Source: Coemansia sp. RSA 1200
Taxonomy: Eukaryota; Kickxellomycota; Kickxellomycetes; Kickxellales; Kickxellaceae
Reading direction: 5' to 3'
Assembly: GCA_027578915.1 (NCBI GenBank)
Contig: JANBTT010000005.1
Coordinates: 1 to 64,000, forward strand
Length of the DNA: 64,000 bases
Part shown: one piece after another, positions 21,101-32,638 of the stretch
How the letters are laid out: each line of letters begins with the position of its first letter
Position numbering within the stretch: the first letter of the stretch is position 1
Made by a program: the position numbers and the translations under genes
The notes under the pieces: model-generated
What the model was told of the DNA's origin: nothing
Database searches by the model: none
Seen by the model: only the letters and a program-made list of their open reading frames with translations

Positions 21101-23620
21101 ATCGTCCCTGCAAGGTTTTTAGGGGCGGGCGGGGGTGTAGTCCTGTCGGGTAAACACACGACCCCCAAATCGTGCGCTCTCACTCCCTTTTTGTTTCTGC
21201 TTGGGAGCTCACTTGCCTGCTTGCTATCTCCGCAGCCTCTTCTTGCTGAATTCCTTCAGCTGATGCCGCTTGACACCTTTTCAGCAGTCATGGTGATAAT
21301 TGCACAGTCCGCGGTGTGTTGACCATTTGGAAAAAGACACACGCCGATCTGCACGTGTATCGAAAAGGAAGTGAGGATGATGCAAAAAAAAAGATGAGGA
21401 TGCTAGAGCAAGAGGTCTTTGTTGTGCATATCTCTCTTTGCTGTCTGTTTTGAGTGGAGGAAATGATGAAGTAGTGCTCTGGTGGAAAAATGCACATCTG
21501 GCTACATCTGACTGCCAGTTTGGCCGAATGGCCGTTTTGAGACAGATGGTGTGCGAATACCTCAAGCTCCATCGCCAATTGGCCCGTTGCTTGCTTGCTT
21601 CCACCCCCTTCCCCCCATCCAAACGGCAAGAGCACAAAAGCAGATGCGATGCACTAGCAGGCAGCCATTACAGGATGCATATCAATTGCCAACTGTCGTT
21701 GCCTACGACTTTCAATCCAACGCCAATCCCTTGCAACGATACGGTCTCTGTATCTTTAGCATGGTGAGAAAACACAAGAATACATGCTTGTATTTTTCTC
21801 TGTTTCTCTGTGTGTCTGCATACCAAACCAAACGTATGTTGTGTGGTTTTTATTAAGCAAAAAGAAAATAACCAGTTTCGCAATTGCGTCTCCTTCTCTC
21901 CATTTTTTACCACGTTAATGTATGTGGTGCATAACGTCACACATACGGACACACAAAGAAACGAGATGCAGCATCGCGCGTTAAGCGACACATAAATTTC
22001 TGCGTGTACGCAAATAAATGCTGGCTGTGTTATTTCCTCTTTGTGCAAGAGCAGAGGAGGATGGAAATGTGTGTAGTATTCTTAATTGTGTACACCATAT
22101 ATTGCTGGCGGTATGTCTGGCAAATGCGTGTCTCCAGAATAGAAAATGAGAAAAGAAAGCAATAATCGGTGCATCTGGCTGTTGCTTTGTTTCAGCCAAT
22201 GTGCTTTTCTCTATCCGCATCTAAAAAATCGTTGGCATCCGACCTGTGGTTGGCAAGTTGGATATGCGATAGAAGAGATGGCAATATAGAAGCTGTAACG
22301 TTTGCTGTACGAATGTGTGGGTGCTAAGACACTCCAGCGACATTCAGTTTTCATTTATCTCTCATCTGCTTCATCTTTTCCCTTCCTAACTTATACCTTG
22401 TTAAAGCAAATTGCATTTATTCATTTCTCGGGGGTTGCTGCATCGTCTGGAACACATTCGGATACAGAATAGAATAAAATAGAAAAAAGAAAAAAAGAAA
22501 CCAGATGCTCCACTTTCCTACATTAAATTGCATTTGTATGTGGTGTATTTTACATCCATATTTAATGTATCTGTATGTAGGACATGCGGTGTGTAGTTGG
22601 ATTAGAATAGAAATGAAAAGCGCGTTAAAATGTCTAATTGCAGCCAGCAATGTTATTTTCTCCAATTTGTTTTTTGCCTCTTTCCCCCCTTTTTTCTCAT
22701 CTTTTGTTGGCATCAAATGACTGACAGAATATTCAAGCAATCTATCTTCTTTCCGTTTGCGCCAATTGTGGCGAATAAAGCAGTTGTCATGGCACAAGCA
22801 TCTGTTATTTCCGACATTATTTTTATATTCAATGTCCCACCAATTGTCCATTGTATGACATGGATGGCCATTTCTTGTCTCGCAGAACAAGTGGTAAAGA
22901 TATTGTGCAAAAGATTGGTCTTTGTTTTTGGTGGTGTCGGTGTTGGTGTTGGTTTTGTTGGGTGCTCACATTGCTGGCAATGGAATATGCAAACACTAGC
23001 ACCATGCATACTTTGCAGCTTTCTACGGTGTTTGAATTGGTTGGAAGAACGGCAGAGGAAAATCTCCGGAACGCGCTTCACTATAAAGTATTCTCTTCTC
23101 TTCATTGCCGTGGACATGAAAGCAAAGACAATGTATAGAGGAGGACTGGATGCTAATTAGCTCTCTTTACCTCAACCCATCCGCTGCCACACATCCTCAA
23201 TCTTGCTCGGTATCTCTATTTTCTATTCACCAGGAAGTGATTGTCTAATGAAAGGAAAAGTTGCCGAAAAAGTAAACAAAAAAGCAATGCGACGTCTTGC
23301 AATAAAAAAGGTGGGTGTACTTTCTTTACATTGCAGCGTATGCATGGCTTGAGGAAAAAATGCGGATATTCCGAATGAAAAGAAGTAAAAGCCCAAACTA
23401 TAAAAATAAAAAATAACCTACTTTAATATTGACAGGCCATATTGAAACACCATATGTCATCAAGAGGAAATGAAAATAAATGTATCCGTTGGGCGTTTTC
23501 CCTGCCAAGCGGGGGATACTTTCTTTTATTTCTCATGCTGCTCAATCACTGTCAAGCCTCCTTGTTTTTGACAATCCACCTTCGTTGTTATTTTCTTGGC
23601 TGCGCTTTTTTTATGGTTGG

Positions 23621-23630
23621 TTCTTTGTTT
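23621..23630 (+). promoter_or_regulatory. TR-box-like HMG-domain binding motif
   Basis: TTCTTTGTTT matches the TTCTTTGTTY consensus bound by Ste11-type HMG factors in fission yeast. Near matches occur at 21416-21425, 22919-22928 and 19608-19617 (reverse). In T-rich DNA some matches are expected by chance. Confidence 0.25.
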
Positions 23631-24886
23631 CAATCGAATTGTTGAGGTGTATTCATTTTCACTAAAAGGATACTCGATATTATCCTCCTTTTTCTGGATC
23701 CCCTTTGTATTCGAAACCTATTAATTCTCTTCTAGCAAGGCCATATCCTGTATTATGTTTTTGCAGGAAACACTGTTTCTTTTATTTTTCTGCGGATTCT
23801 TGCAGGCAACGGCTTGCCGACTTTCAATATCTGCACAAAAAGACATGCCCGCATATTACTTTTCTTTCCCACTCTCAACGATGGTATAACTTTTTTGTTT
23901 GCCTGCCTCTTATCCTATCACAATGCTACAATAATAATAATAATACGCAAGGAGCTTGAGATGAATGTTTTAAAAGCTATATATGCTATGCAGTATAGCG
24001 GACGTGTGCAATTTGAGAAAAGTAAGGAAGAAAAACGAGTTACATGTATTCTATGCAACACGTTTGTATAGCATTGTTTTTCTTCAGAATGACAGCGTAT
24101 TTATTTTTATCATATTTTGCTGATTTCTTCTACTTTATGCAAAGCAAATGTCAGCCCACCACTTTAACTTTAAAAGGAAGTCCACATGTATAAATCAAAC
24201 AACTAGAACGTTGTCATCTCAACTTGCCTTTTATTATCTTGTGCTACTCATTGACACAATCTATTTTCTCTCCATTTCATTGTTTATTCCCAATGTTTCT
24301 TTTTCCAAAAATGTAATGTAATGTAAATCCACAAAAGTCAGCTACAAATACGTACAATAAACTTTTCCAAAGTCTTGCATATGTTTTATTTAGCAAAACG
24401 TATGTTTGTTGCAATTATAAAATAGTAACAATGAGGGATTGCAAAAATGATAAAAGTAAACATACCCTTGTTTAATTTAAAATATTATCATTTATTATAT
24501 TAATGAGCGTCCACCAAATGTCTTTTCTGCCATTGCTGGCTGTTTTGTATATCGATGGCATTGTTAAACATACGCATTACTATCATATTTCATAGTAGAT
24601 AATAATGTTGAAAGAAAGCATATGAAAGAAACAATCCAAAAATATACACTTGCCGCAACCGCAGCATCACCAAAAAAGCTTAACGCCAGACGGAATTTGG
24701 CAAGGAAAAATATATATTCAATTGTTTATCCAAAATGCCATTGTACAGGAATGAAGAATACACGGAGACAGATAAAAAATGTCCGCACGCACCATTCTTT
24801 TTTTTTTTTTTCAGGACTAGTCGTCCCACGAAAACAAAAACCAAAAAAAAAACCAAAAAAGATGGAAAGTATTACGGAGAGACAAA

Positions 24887-27886
24887 TTAGACATTGTTAA
24901 AGCTAAGCACAGAACCTTCCCTGGAAAGCGAGCCCTTGATGGGATCGTCGGGCAGTTTTGTTGCAGGCATTGAGCTGACCCGGGAAAGATGCACCTCGTT
25001 GAGCCAGGGCGGACAAACAACAGAGACCAGACTGGGCAGACACTCGACCTTGATAGGGCCCAGCTCCACGACCTCGCCATCCAAATCGACAATCCCATGG
25101 TTGCCAACCAGCCTGCATCCGCCGCTAGACGCCTTGCTTGCAGCGTCAACAAACGTGCCGCTAGCTGGCGCTGTTGTTGTCACGGGCTCCGCAATAACAG
25201 CAGCTGGCTTGGCGCTGGTGGCGCTCCAAGTGCCGTCAGGATCTCCGCCACCCGCAGCGGACTTCGGCACAGATGAGGCAGCCGCAAGCGATCCATGCGG
25301 GGAAGGAGACCCAAGCCCAACGGATCCAAGGCGTCTTTCAACATTCAGCGCCGCCAGCTCGGTCTCCGACCGCACCGAAAACACAGCCTGCACGGGTGGT
25401 CGCGGAGCGGCTGCAGTTCTGCTGCCGGCATCGTCGTGCATCTTCTCCACATCCGGCGTTGCTTCCGCACCTGGTGGCTGAGGAGACGCAAGACCGCCGA
25501 CAAGCAGGCTGCTGTTGCCGCCAGTGCGGTGGCTGTGGTGGTGGTATGTTGCGTACGCCTGGCTGCGCACACGCACGGGGACTGGCGCCTGCGGTGACGC
25601 ATTCTTTCCATCTGTCGCTGCTGCTGCTGCTGCTGCTGCTCGTCCAAGTGACCTGGTGCGCAGCGATGCAAATAGCGGTACCGAGAGCGGCCGGGTCTTG
25701 GCCAGGCTGCCGCTATCGCCCTCCCCCTGCACTGTTGCAAAACTGGCCTCGCTGCGTGTTGTTGTGCGTAGCCCGGTCGGCTCGAGAATAAAGGCGCGCA
25801 CCTTGGTGTGTTCAACGCCGTCCTTGTTCATGTAGTTGTCCTTGGTCGACGACGAGATGTAGGGCAGGATCTGCCACTTGGATACAGCGCGCGAAAACAC
25901 CAGATCAATGGCTCCGTCGGAGATGCGCGCCTTTTGGCAGGCCAGGAACCCGGCGGACAACCACGGCACGTTGGTGGCAATCACCTGTGCAAACGGACCC
26001 TCGATGGTCTTCCACCGCGGCGGCAGCGAACCGTCGGCAACCGGCAGCCCAATTCCCGCCGTCAGCGTCGGATGCAGCGTGACGGCCGGCTGCGCATGCG
26101 AAAGCAGAGGCGACGCCAGCGGCTTGGGCGAGTGCCGGATCAGCGGCGACGAGAAGTTTGGCGGCGGCAGCCCCCACGGCACGTCTGCTCCCTGGTCGGT
26201 GCGTTCCATGATGTTGGCCACCGATGAGTTTGTGCTGCTGTACTGAGTAGCCGCCAGCGCATTGTCTGGGCCGCCGGCTCTTCTTCCTCTTTGCACCGAA
26301 TCGTGCACAGCGCCGCTGTTGCCAACAGATGCATGGCGATTGCCTTCTCCTCCGTCGGCCTCTGTATCTTCATCCTCAGGCGTCGCTGGCAGATAGTGCA
26401 GCCTTCCGCCATAGTATCGCAGGTTCATCAGACGAATGGTGCCGTAGAGATCGAGACGCGCAGACCCGGCCCATCGCATCCGCTCAGACTCAATGTCAAT
26501 GTCGGCTATCAGTCCCCACGTCATCGACAGGAAGCAGTGCTCAACAAGCCCCGATGCCGTCGTCACGCTCATGACATCCAGTGGTCGCGTCTCTGCCTTG
26601 ACCACGGCAACAGCCGCCTGCTCAGGCCACAGGCAGTCAATCGACTTTGCCAGCCCGTTGCCGGTGCCTGTCGGAATCACGCCAAGCGGCAGCCTCTTGT
26701 ACTGCGCCCAATCCTTCCGCCTCAAGAGTCCATTGAGCACCTCGTGCAAAAGCCCGTCGCCGCTGACGGTGACTATTGAAGTGTACAGCGAAAGATCGCC
26801 TTTCTCCACAAAGTCCGCTGCGTGTCTGGGTGAGTCGGTTATCTTCAGCGAGTACGGCATGCTGCCGATTTCTAGGATGGGCTTGACGATGGACTCGAAC
26901 ACCTTGAGCGACTTGCGTTTCCCCGACACCGGGTTTAAAAACACCAGCGCGTTTGCCGTTTCATCTAAAAAGGCACGGTAGATTGAAGAATAAGCCCCCG
27001 ATTCTCCCTTAAGCAGAGACCACACGGGTTCCGGTTGGTTTCAGTAAAGCATTGATCTTGACGTCAATGGAGGCTGACTCTAGCCATAGGAAACAAAAAC
27101 AGCAACAACAATAAAGCAGCAGCAAACTGCCGGCATGGCAGACCGGTATCGGAATCTGTCAACAAACGTACCTGTAAGCTTTGGACGGATAGCCAGACGC
27201 AGCAGGCTGACCCAAGTGGCGCTGTCCTCCTGGCTCTCAACCATAAACGTCCAGGTATCGCATAGCGGCCGCTTTGCGCTCTCCCTGGCCATGATCGTGT
27301 ACACTGTGAAGTGGGTGGATGCCTCGATCTTTAGGTTTGTTGCCGACGCCGCCTCAAACGACTTGAACTTGTATTTGCCTTCGGGCGACAGCGTAGCTCC
27401 AAACATCACGCTCATCGAGATCGTCAGCATGTTGGACGACCGCTCTACAGCACGAGAATGTTACAACACCCACCAGCATCAGTACCAAAACATGGCGCCA
27501 TGTTGTAGAGTGCAAGCAACAGATACCAAATGAGACTTGCACTTTTGAAGAAAAATACGGAACGCATTATATTCGGTATCTTTCACCCTCCCCCACCTCG
27601 ACTATTGAATCGATGGACTCTAGCGTGGGAGCGGTTGGTTTTCCATCCATCTGGTCCAAATGCATCAAACTCTAGCTGTGATGCAGATCAAACTAGGAGG
27701 ATACAACAAAGTAGAATATGCACACTTACTTGACACCTCGTTCCACACGAGCCTATCCCGGTACAGCGTAAGCATACCGTTGAGCAGACCCTGCGACGAG
27801 TACAGCGCCGCCTGGCCCTTCATCATCAGAAAGTTATCTTTGCTGTCGCCGACCATCGCGTCAATTATATCTGTTGCTCCAGGCAT
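24887..27886 (-). CDS. Sphingoid long-chain base kinase (sphingosine kinase/DAGK catalytic family)
   Basis: Three exons are inferred: 27886-27730, 27444-27172 and 26964-24887. The introns are 27729-27445 (GTAAGT...CTGTAG, phase 1) and 27171-26965 (GTACGT...TTTTTAG, phase 1), giving 835 residues. Exons 1-2 encode a PH-like N-terminal region (LLNGMLTLYRDRLVWNEVS, NLKIEASTHFTVYTI). The catalytic domain follows: FLNPVSGKRKS (C1), VTVSGDGLLHEVLNG (C2, nucleotide-binding SGDG at 211-214), LGVIPTGTGNGLAKS (C3), then GLIADIDIESERMRWAGSA (C4). The final C5 block is split by long Ser/Ala/Gly-rich inserts. It phosphorylates sphingosine or phytosphingosine at membranes, the last step towards sphingolipid breakdown. 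Yeast Lcb4/5 are the closest known relatives in role. The splice sites are inferred; the reading frame is kept throughout. Confidence 0.88.
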
Positions 27887-28378
27887 CGCCTATTGTGTTC
27901 CTCGGGACTACGTGAGCTGAAAGGAGTTTTATTGCTACAAGTACAGCTTGCAAGACAAGAATGATAATGGAAACAGGAAAACTCTTCGACACTCTGCCAA
28001 AAGAGGAATTTCTTGAAAAAAGAAACAAAAAGTGTATGTGGTTTAACAGATAAAAATAGAAATAAAAAATAGGATAGAGCGTAAAAAACTAAAACTGAGC
28101 ACCGACTAAAAAAATACAGGAAAAATGCATGCATTTCTCGTTAATTGCAGAGAATGGAAATCCGAACAGAAACAGGTGCCTTGTAGCTTGGAAGTAAAAA
28201 AACCTGTTGAATCCATTCCACAGACCAAGACGACCGCTTACAAACCAGGCCAGAATAAAAAAAAAGTTCAACACGCTACACGTATCCCCCTTATCCAATC
28301 TTTGTCTCTTGTCTACTGCTTTTTACTGCCTTGCCGCTCCCTACGAAAAGAGGAGAAAACATACACACACGCTGGCTT
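27887..28378. promoter_or_regulatory. Intergenic; upstream of LCB kinase, 3' flank of DCAF4-like gene
   Basis: AT-rich with several A/T runs. No gene or RNA gene recognised. It should contain the kinase promoter on the minus strand. Confidence 0.5.
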
Positions 28379-30007
28379 CTACAAGTTGACTTCGCTGCTG
28401 CAAACCACAACCTCGTTCAGCTGTCCGACAAATACTGACGGATGCAACGCAGACGGCTCCCAGCCCAAGCACACGGCTCCACATGATCCGTTAGCAACAG
28501 GAAATGGCAAAGCCTGCAGCCTTTCGGCGCTGCGCACGTCCCAGATACGCACGTGGTTGTCGCTGTCAGCGATTGCAGCCACGCCGTTCCTAACATCGAA
28601 GCCCAGCCTACGCGATGCCGGCATACCCGAAGCGCTGCTCTGCAGACTACCAAGCATTGCAGCCTCTGGCCCGTGCGTGTCGATCGGGAGATCGCCAATA
28701 CTGAGATACGATGACGACTCCATCGGCATGCGAAAATCCCAAACACGAGATTCGCCGTCCATGCTTGCACTGACCACAAGCCAGCCATCCGACCCGACTC
28801 CATGAACACTTGACTTGTGTCGGCAGCCATCGCATCTTGAGGATAGCAGTCCGCGCCGTTGGTTGTGTCTCTTGCTGTCTACTCTGCGGTCAAACAGCCG
28901 AATGCACCCATCCCTGCCGCCGCCCACAAATACGTCTGGACTCTCGCTTAGAAACGCAGTGCTGAGGATGTCGGACCCTGTTTTCGCATTAAACACCTTT
29001 TGCAGCCCCGTAGGCACCACAGCCAATATAGCCGCATGGCGCTCCAGACCAGCGGCTGTAGCCACGCGGGAAGCAGCACCCAGCGCCGCGGGTGGTCTGG
29101 TGGCACAAAACACGGTTTGTCGGGGGAACTCGTAGGTGCATAGCTGCCCAGTCCCAGCGCCAGTTATTGCCACGCCTCCACCATCGACGTTGCCCATGTA
29201 AGCGTAGACGAACCGATCGTCAGCAATATGCTCAATGCAAACCACTTCGCCTTGCACGCCAAACCCGAACCGCTCAGTAATGTTATGGTCGTCGTCTATT
29301 TCAACCACGTTGATCTCGCCCGATCGGCGTCCAACTGCCACAATGCGTCCTGCGCAACTGCCACCGTTCTCCCCTGTTGCCGGAAACACTCGCAGTGCTG
29401 TTACAGCGGACAGCTGGTTGGCGACCTCAATGCTGCGTCTGCTCTCTCCGACCCACGCAAACCGTAGACGGCTAATGTCGGCCCGGCGTGTTTGTCCAAG
29501 CAATGCTATCCGTATAGTCGCTGGGTATGTGGTCAGTCGTCGCAAGGCCATGGGCACTGTCCAGTCCTCGTTTTGTAGCACTCGGCGCTGGTGCTGCTGC
29601 CTCTGTTGCTGCTGCTGATGCTGTTGCCTTTGGCATCGTCGTTCCCTTTCGCGTTTCTGTGCCTCCGAGATCATTCGCATTCTTGCTCTTTCTCGTTCCT
29701 TATACTGACTTTCCTTGCAATCCGCGGCTCCACTGGCTGCTGGAAAGTACCGTTGCTTCTCCTCGTCCCACACGAATCCCGGCAAAGAACGAGGTGCAGC
29801 AGAAGCAGCATCGGTGGTGGAACTGCCAGCCGAAGCGTTCCGGAGGTTGCTTCCTGCTGAACAATTGGCGGTGTCAGCATTCGCTCGGTATCGTGTGCCA
29901 CTCTTACCGTGTCTTCGGTTGTTTCTGTGCTCCTGTCCATGCTCCTGCTCCCTTTCGTCCGGCTGTGCTCGTTGTCGCTTTGGTGGCCGGGAATTCCGTG
30001 GCGACAT
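28379..30007 (-). CDS. DCAF4-like WD40-repeat protein (DDB1-CUL4 associated factor)
   Basis: A 542-residue protein starting at ATG 30007 (MSPRNSRPPKRQRAQ). An N-terminal disordered, Arg/Gln-rich region leads to LPGFVWDEEKQRYFPA (about 69-85), the short motif that opens DCAF4/WDR21 proteins. A Gln-rich charged helix follows, then a WD40 propeller (about 200-540) with degenerate blades. The best blades are VFVGGGRDGCIRLFDRRV, LVVSASMDGESRVWDFRM and AIADSDNHVRIWDVRSA; the F/W-D-x-R endings are the typical DDB1-binding form. Such proteins act as substrate receptors of CUL4-DDB1 ubiquitin ligases. The substrate here is unknown. In-frame sequence upstream of 30007 lacks a better start. The gene is divergent from ADA2. 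Confidence 0.75.
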   Translation of the reverse strand: MSPRNSRPPKRQRAQPDEREQEHGQEHRNNRRHGKSGTRYRANADTANCSAGSNLRNASAGSSTTDAASAAPRSLPGFVWDEEKQRYFPAASGAADCKESQYKERERARMRMISEAQKRERERRCQRQQHQQQQQRQQHQRRVLQNEDWTVPMALRRLTTYPATIRIALLGQTRRADISRLRFAWVGESRRSIEVANQLSAVTALRVFPATGENGGSCAGRIVAVGRRSGEINVVEIDDDHNITERFGFGVQGEVVCIEHIADDRFVYAYMGNVDGGGVAITGAGTGQLCTYEFPRQTVFCATRPPAALGAASRVATAAGLERHAAILAVVPTGLQKVFNAKTGSDILSTAFLSESPDVFVGGGRDGCIRLFDRRVDSKRHNQRRGLLSSRCDGCRHKSSVHGVGSDGWLVVSASMDGESRVWDFRMPMESSSYLSIGDLPIDTHGPEAAMLGSLQSSASGMPASRRLGFDVRNGVAAIADSDNHVRIWDVRSAERLQALPFPVANGSCGAVCLGWEPSALHPSVFVGQLNEVVVCSSEVNL

Positions 30008-30611
30008 TACCAAACTATAGCTATCCTTTGCACTGTCGATACAACAAGCATGCTGGAGGAGCTCAATCAAAAGAGTAAGAAAAAAGAAATATGCACTAAA
30101 AGGCGACGCTTTCATAAGGTGCGACTGTATTCGATTGAGAAAAACGCAGGGATTGGCTGTTAGGTTTGTGTGGCACATACATTTTACTATGGAATTGACA
30201 AAGGCCGTGTTTCTTTTCACCGTGTTTTTTTTTGGTTGGCCAGCAGCTCTTTTTTTCACCTTATTTTCATTTTCTGAGCGTTTTACAACCAGACTAATTT
30301 GAAAGAACGGGGGAGTAGACGATACCAAAGCACGTAACTATTCTTTGTACGCCTTCTTTGCCCTGTAACCGAGAAAGGCAGCAGAGCAGCAGGAAATACA
30401 CTACTACATTGGCTGCCACTTCCACACCAACGCACAAGGCCAATTCGGCGTTAGAGCATTAATCGGTTTACATATTTCGGTAAAGCCACGACGAACACGG
30501 GACGGACGGGCTTTGCACCTCTTGACACTATTGTTCAAATTAGACAAAACACACACCTTATACACTGTCTGTTTTCCTTTTCCTTTTCGCGTATCGAGGT
30601 CTGGTCAGCAA
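30008..30611. promoter_or_regulatory. Divergent promoter, DCAF4-like / ADA2
   Basis: 600 bases between the two divergent starts, with a CT-rich run just before the ADA2 start (30576-30595). No gene seen. If ADA2 instead starts at 30787, the region extends to there. Confidence 0.5.
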
Positions 30612-32318
30612 ATGCCACAGAGCAACGCCAAAAAGCCGCAGGCGGTTATGCCCGGGGATGAAGGTAAGGAGATGGATGGCCAGAACGCGTGCAACGTACG
30701 GCTTTCAGCGCAACGTGCAAGGCGTACGCGAGGGTTTTGCACTATGCGCGGCAGCTGAGCAGATGAGAGCCTAGCGCAGAGGAACAATGGCTGCTTACGG
30801 TATGTTTTTATTGTGGTGGGAGATGGCGATGGTGGCTGTTTTTCTTGTTATGTAGTCGGGCAAAAGTTTCACTGCGACAACTGCCAGGCGAACCTGACGG
30901 ATGGAGTGCGCATCAGCTGCAGCGAGTGTGCAGAGTTCGACCTGTGCGTGACATGCTTCTCGCGAGGCGTGGAGATCGGAACGCACAAGAATGACCATGC
31001 GTACCGGGTGGTGACGCGGCACCGGTTCCCGATCTTCACAGAGAGCTGGTCGGCCGACGAGGAGCTGCTTCTGATTGACGGGCTGCGGCAGTTCGGCATG
31101 GGCAACTGGAAGGATGCGGCAGACCATGTGGGCACAAAGTCAAAGGAGGAGTGCGAGCGCCACTACAACAGCGTCTACGTGGCATCGGATACATGGCCGC
31201 TGCCTGACACGAGCCGCGACTTTGGCATGGCGCTGGCGCAGACGGCAGGCGAGAAGCGCAGTCGGACGACGGCGCCAGGCAAGCCCAAGGTGCTGTCGTC
31301 GCAACCCAGCAACCACGAGATCGTTGGATACATGCCTGGGCGTCTGGAGTTTGAGACCGAGTTCGAGAACGAGGCAGAGCAGGTCGTCAAGGACATGGTG
31401 ATCAACGACGATGACTCGGCCGAGGAGATCGAGCTCAAACACATTGTGATGAAGATATACAACAACAAGCTGGACCGCCGGCTGTACCGGAAGGCCTTTA
31501 TCTTCGATCGCGGACTGCTTGAGTTCCGCAAGAACCAGGCCATCGAGAAGCGGCGGCCCAAGGACGAGCGCGATCTGCTCAACAAGATCAAGATCTTTGC
31601 GCGCATGCAGACGCGCGACGACTTTGAGGCATTCTCCACTGGTGTTCTCAACGAGCATACGTTACGCCAGCGGATTGCGCAGCTGCAGACCTGGCGCCGC
31701 AACGGCATCACGACCTTCGAGGACGGCGCGCAGTACGAGTCCGAGCGGTCACAGCGGCTATCGCGCAGGGCGACCACGCAGCGGGACAGCGCGCATCTGC
31801 TGGAGCGGCTGCAGAAGATCGTAAGCGCCCGCAATATGAGAGAAGCAGGCACAGAGTCTACAGCGACAGCGACAGCAGCGGCAACAGCAACAGCGACGCT
31901 GAAGCAGACGACGCGCAAGACGCCGAACACTCTGGACATCGAGGGCGCCGATGGCATCAACCTGCTAGCGGATGCCGAGAAGGAGCTGTGCTCGCAGCTG
32001 CGCATTTTCCCGCGGCCATATCTGGTCGTCAAGCAGACGCTGCTGTCGGAGTACGCGCGGACCGGCTCCCTCCGCCGCCTAAGAGCGCGTGAGTTGATCC
32101 GCATCGACGCCAACAAGACCTCCAGGATTTACGACTTTTTTGTCCAGAGCGGCTGGATCAAGGCGCCCGACCATCCTACCATGCCTCTAGCCTTGGGCTC
32201 CTCCACCACTGCTGGTGCTCTAGCCGCCGGCGACGCGTCAGTTCCCGCCGCCGCTCCCGGATTTAGTCGCCATACAACGTCTGGCTCCCTGGATTTTCCG
32301 ATCAAGAGTGAGCAGTGA
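30612..32318 (+). CDS. ADA2: Transcriptional adaptor ADA2 (SAGA complex)
   Basis: Exons 30612-30663 and 30856-32318, with a phase-1 intron (GTAAGG...TATGTAG), give 504 residues starting MPQSNAKKPQAVMPGDE. An alternative first exon at 30787-30799 (MAAY, donor GTATGT) joins the same acceptor in the same phase. Domains: a ZZ zinc finger (about 22-68, FHCDNCQANL, CSECAEFDLCVTCF), a SANT/Myb domain (about 78-125, WSADEELLLIDGLRQFGMGN), the conserved central block GYMPGRLEFETEFENEAE, and a C-terminal SWIRM domain (about 415-490, ending IYDFFVQSGWIK). Ada2 activates the Gcn5 acetyltransferase in SAGA in the nucleus. A short Thr/Ala repeat precedes the SWIRM. It converges with the uS17 gene. Confidence 0.93.
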
Positions 32319-32638
32319 GCGACTGGCCGGGGCGCTGAATGCCTCTTGTTAATTATTAGCACCATACTCTGTACCAAATAACTCTTCTCTTAATAAACGC
32401 AGCATACTAGCAACATCCTCTCTATCCCGCAGAACACAGGCTGAAACCTGCTGGGAGCAACAAAAAGCACAAGACACTCAACGTCTTGATCCGTTTTATT
32501 TATTAGCACTTCTACTCCGCCTGCCACACTCTCCTCCCTTCTTTAAGCATAGAGGGAGAGCGAGAGAGACAAGCACAGGAGAAACAAACAAAAAATAGGG
32601 GGAAGAAGAAACCCTAAGAGGAACGCACGGTGGAGCAT
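32319..32638. other. Convergent 3' region, ADA2 / uS17
   Basis: 320 bases between two converging stop codons. AT-rich, presumably the two 3' untranslated regions. Nothing else seen. Confidence 0.5.

Larger units (their letters stand above)
18043..24886. promoter_or_regulatory. 6.8-kb gene-poor region upstream of the HMG gene
   Basis: I find no open frame that resembles a known protein, has coding-like composition or sits in a plausible exon pattern. The longest frames (under 180 codons) give low-complexity translations. The plus strand is purine-rich from the HMG start to about 20000, so a minus-strand leader would be polypyrimidine. It becomes T-rich from about 22300 to 24400. Features visible are a run of 15 A at 18102-18116, (CAAA)n around 19350-19370, and an HMG-box-like motif TTCTTTGTTT at 23621-23630. 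The region is most simply a long regulatory and leader region for the minus-strand HMG gene. A non-coding RNA or a gene too diverged for me to see cannot be excluded. Confidence 0.5.

Noticed and set aside
18858..23160. Several frames of 100-176 codons in the desert (for example 22630-23160 plus, 18858-19244 minus)
   Set aside because: No family resemblance, low-complexity or erratic composition, and no supporting exon structure.
26965..27022. Extension of the kinase exon 3 upstream to a CTTAAG or GGGAG acceptor
   Set aside because: The first breaks the phase with exon 2 and the second is a poor acceptor. TTTTTAG at 26965-26966 keeps phase and joins conserved sequence directly.
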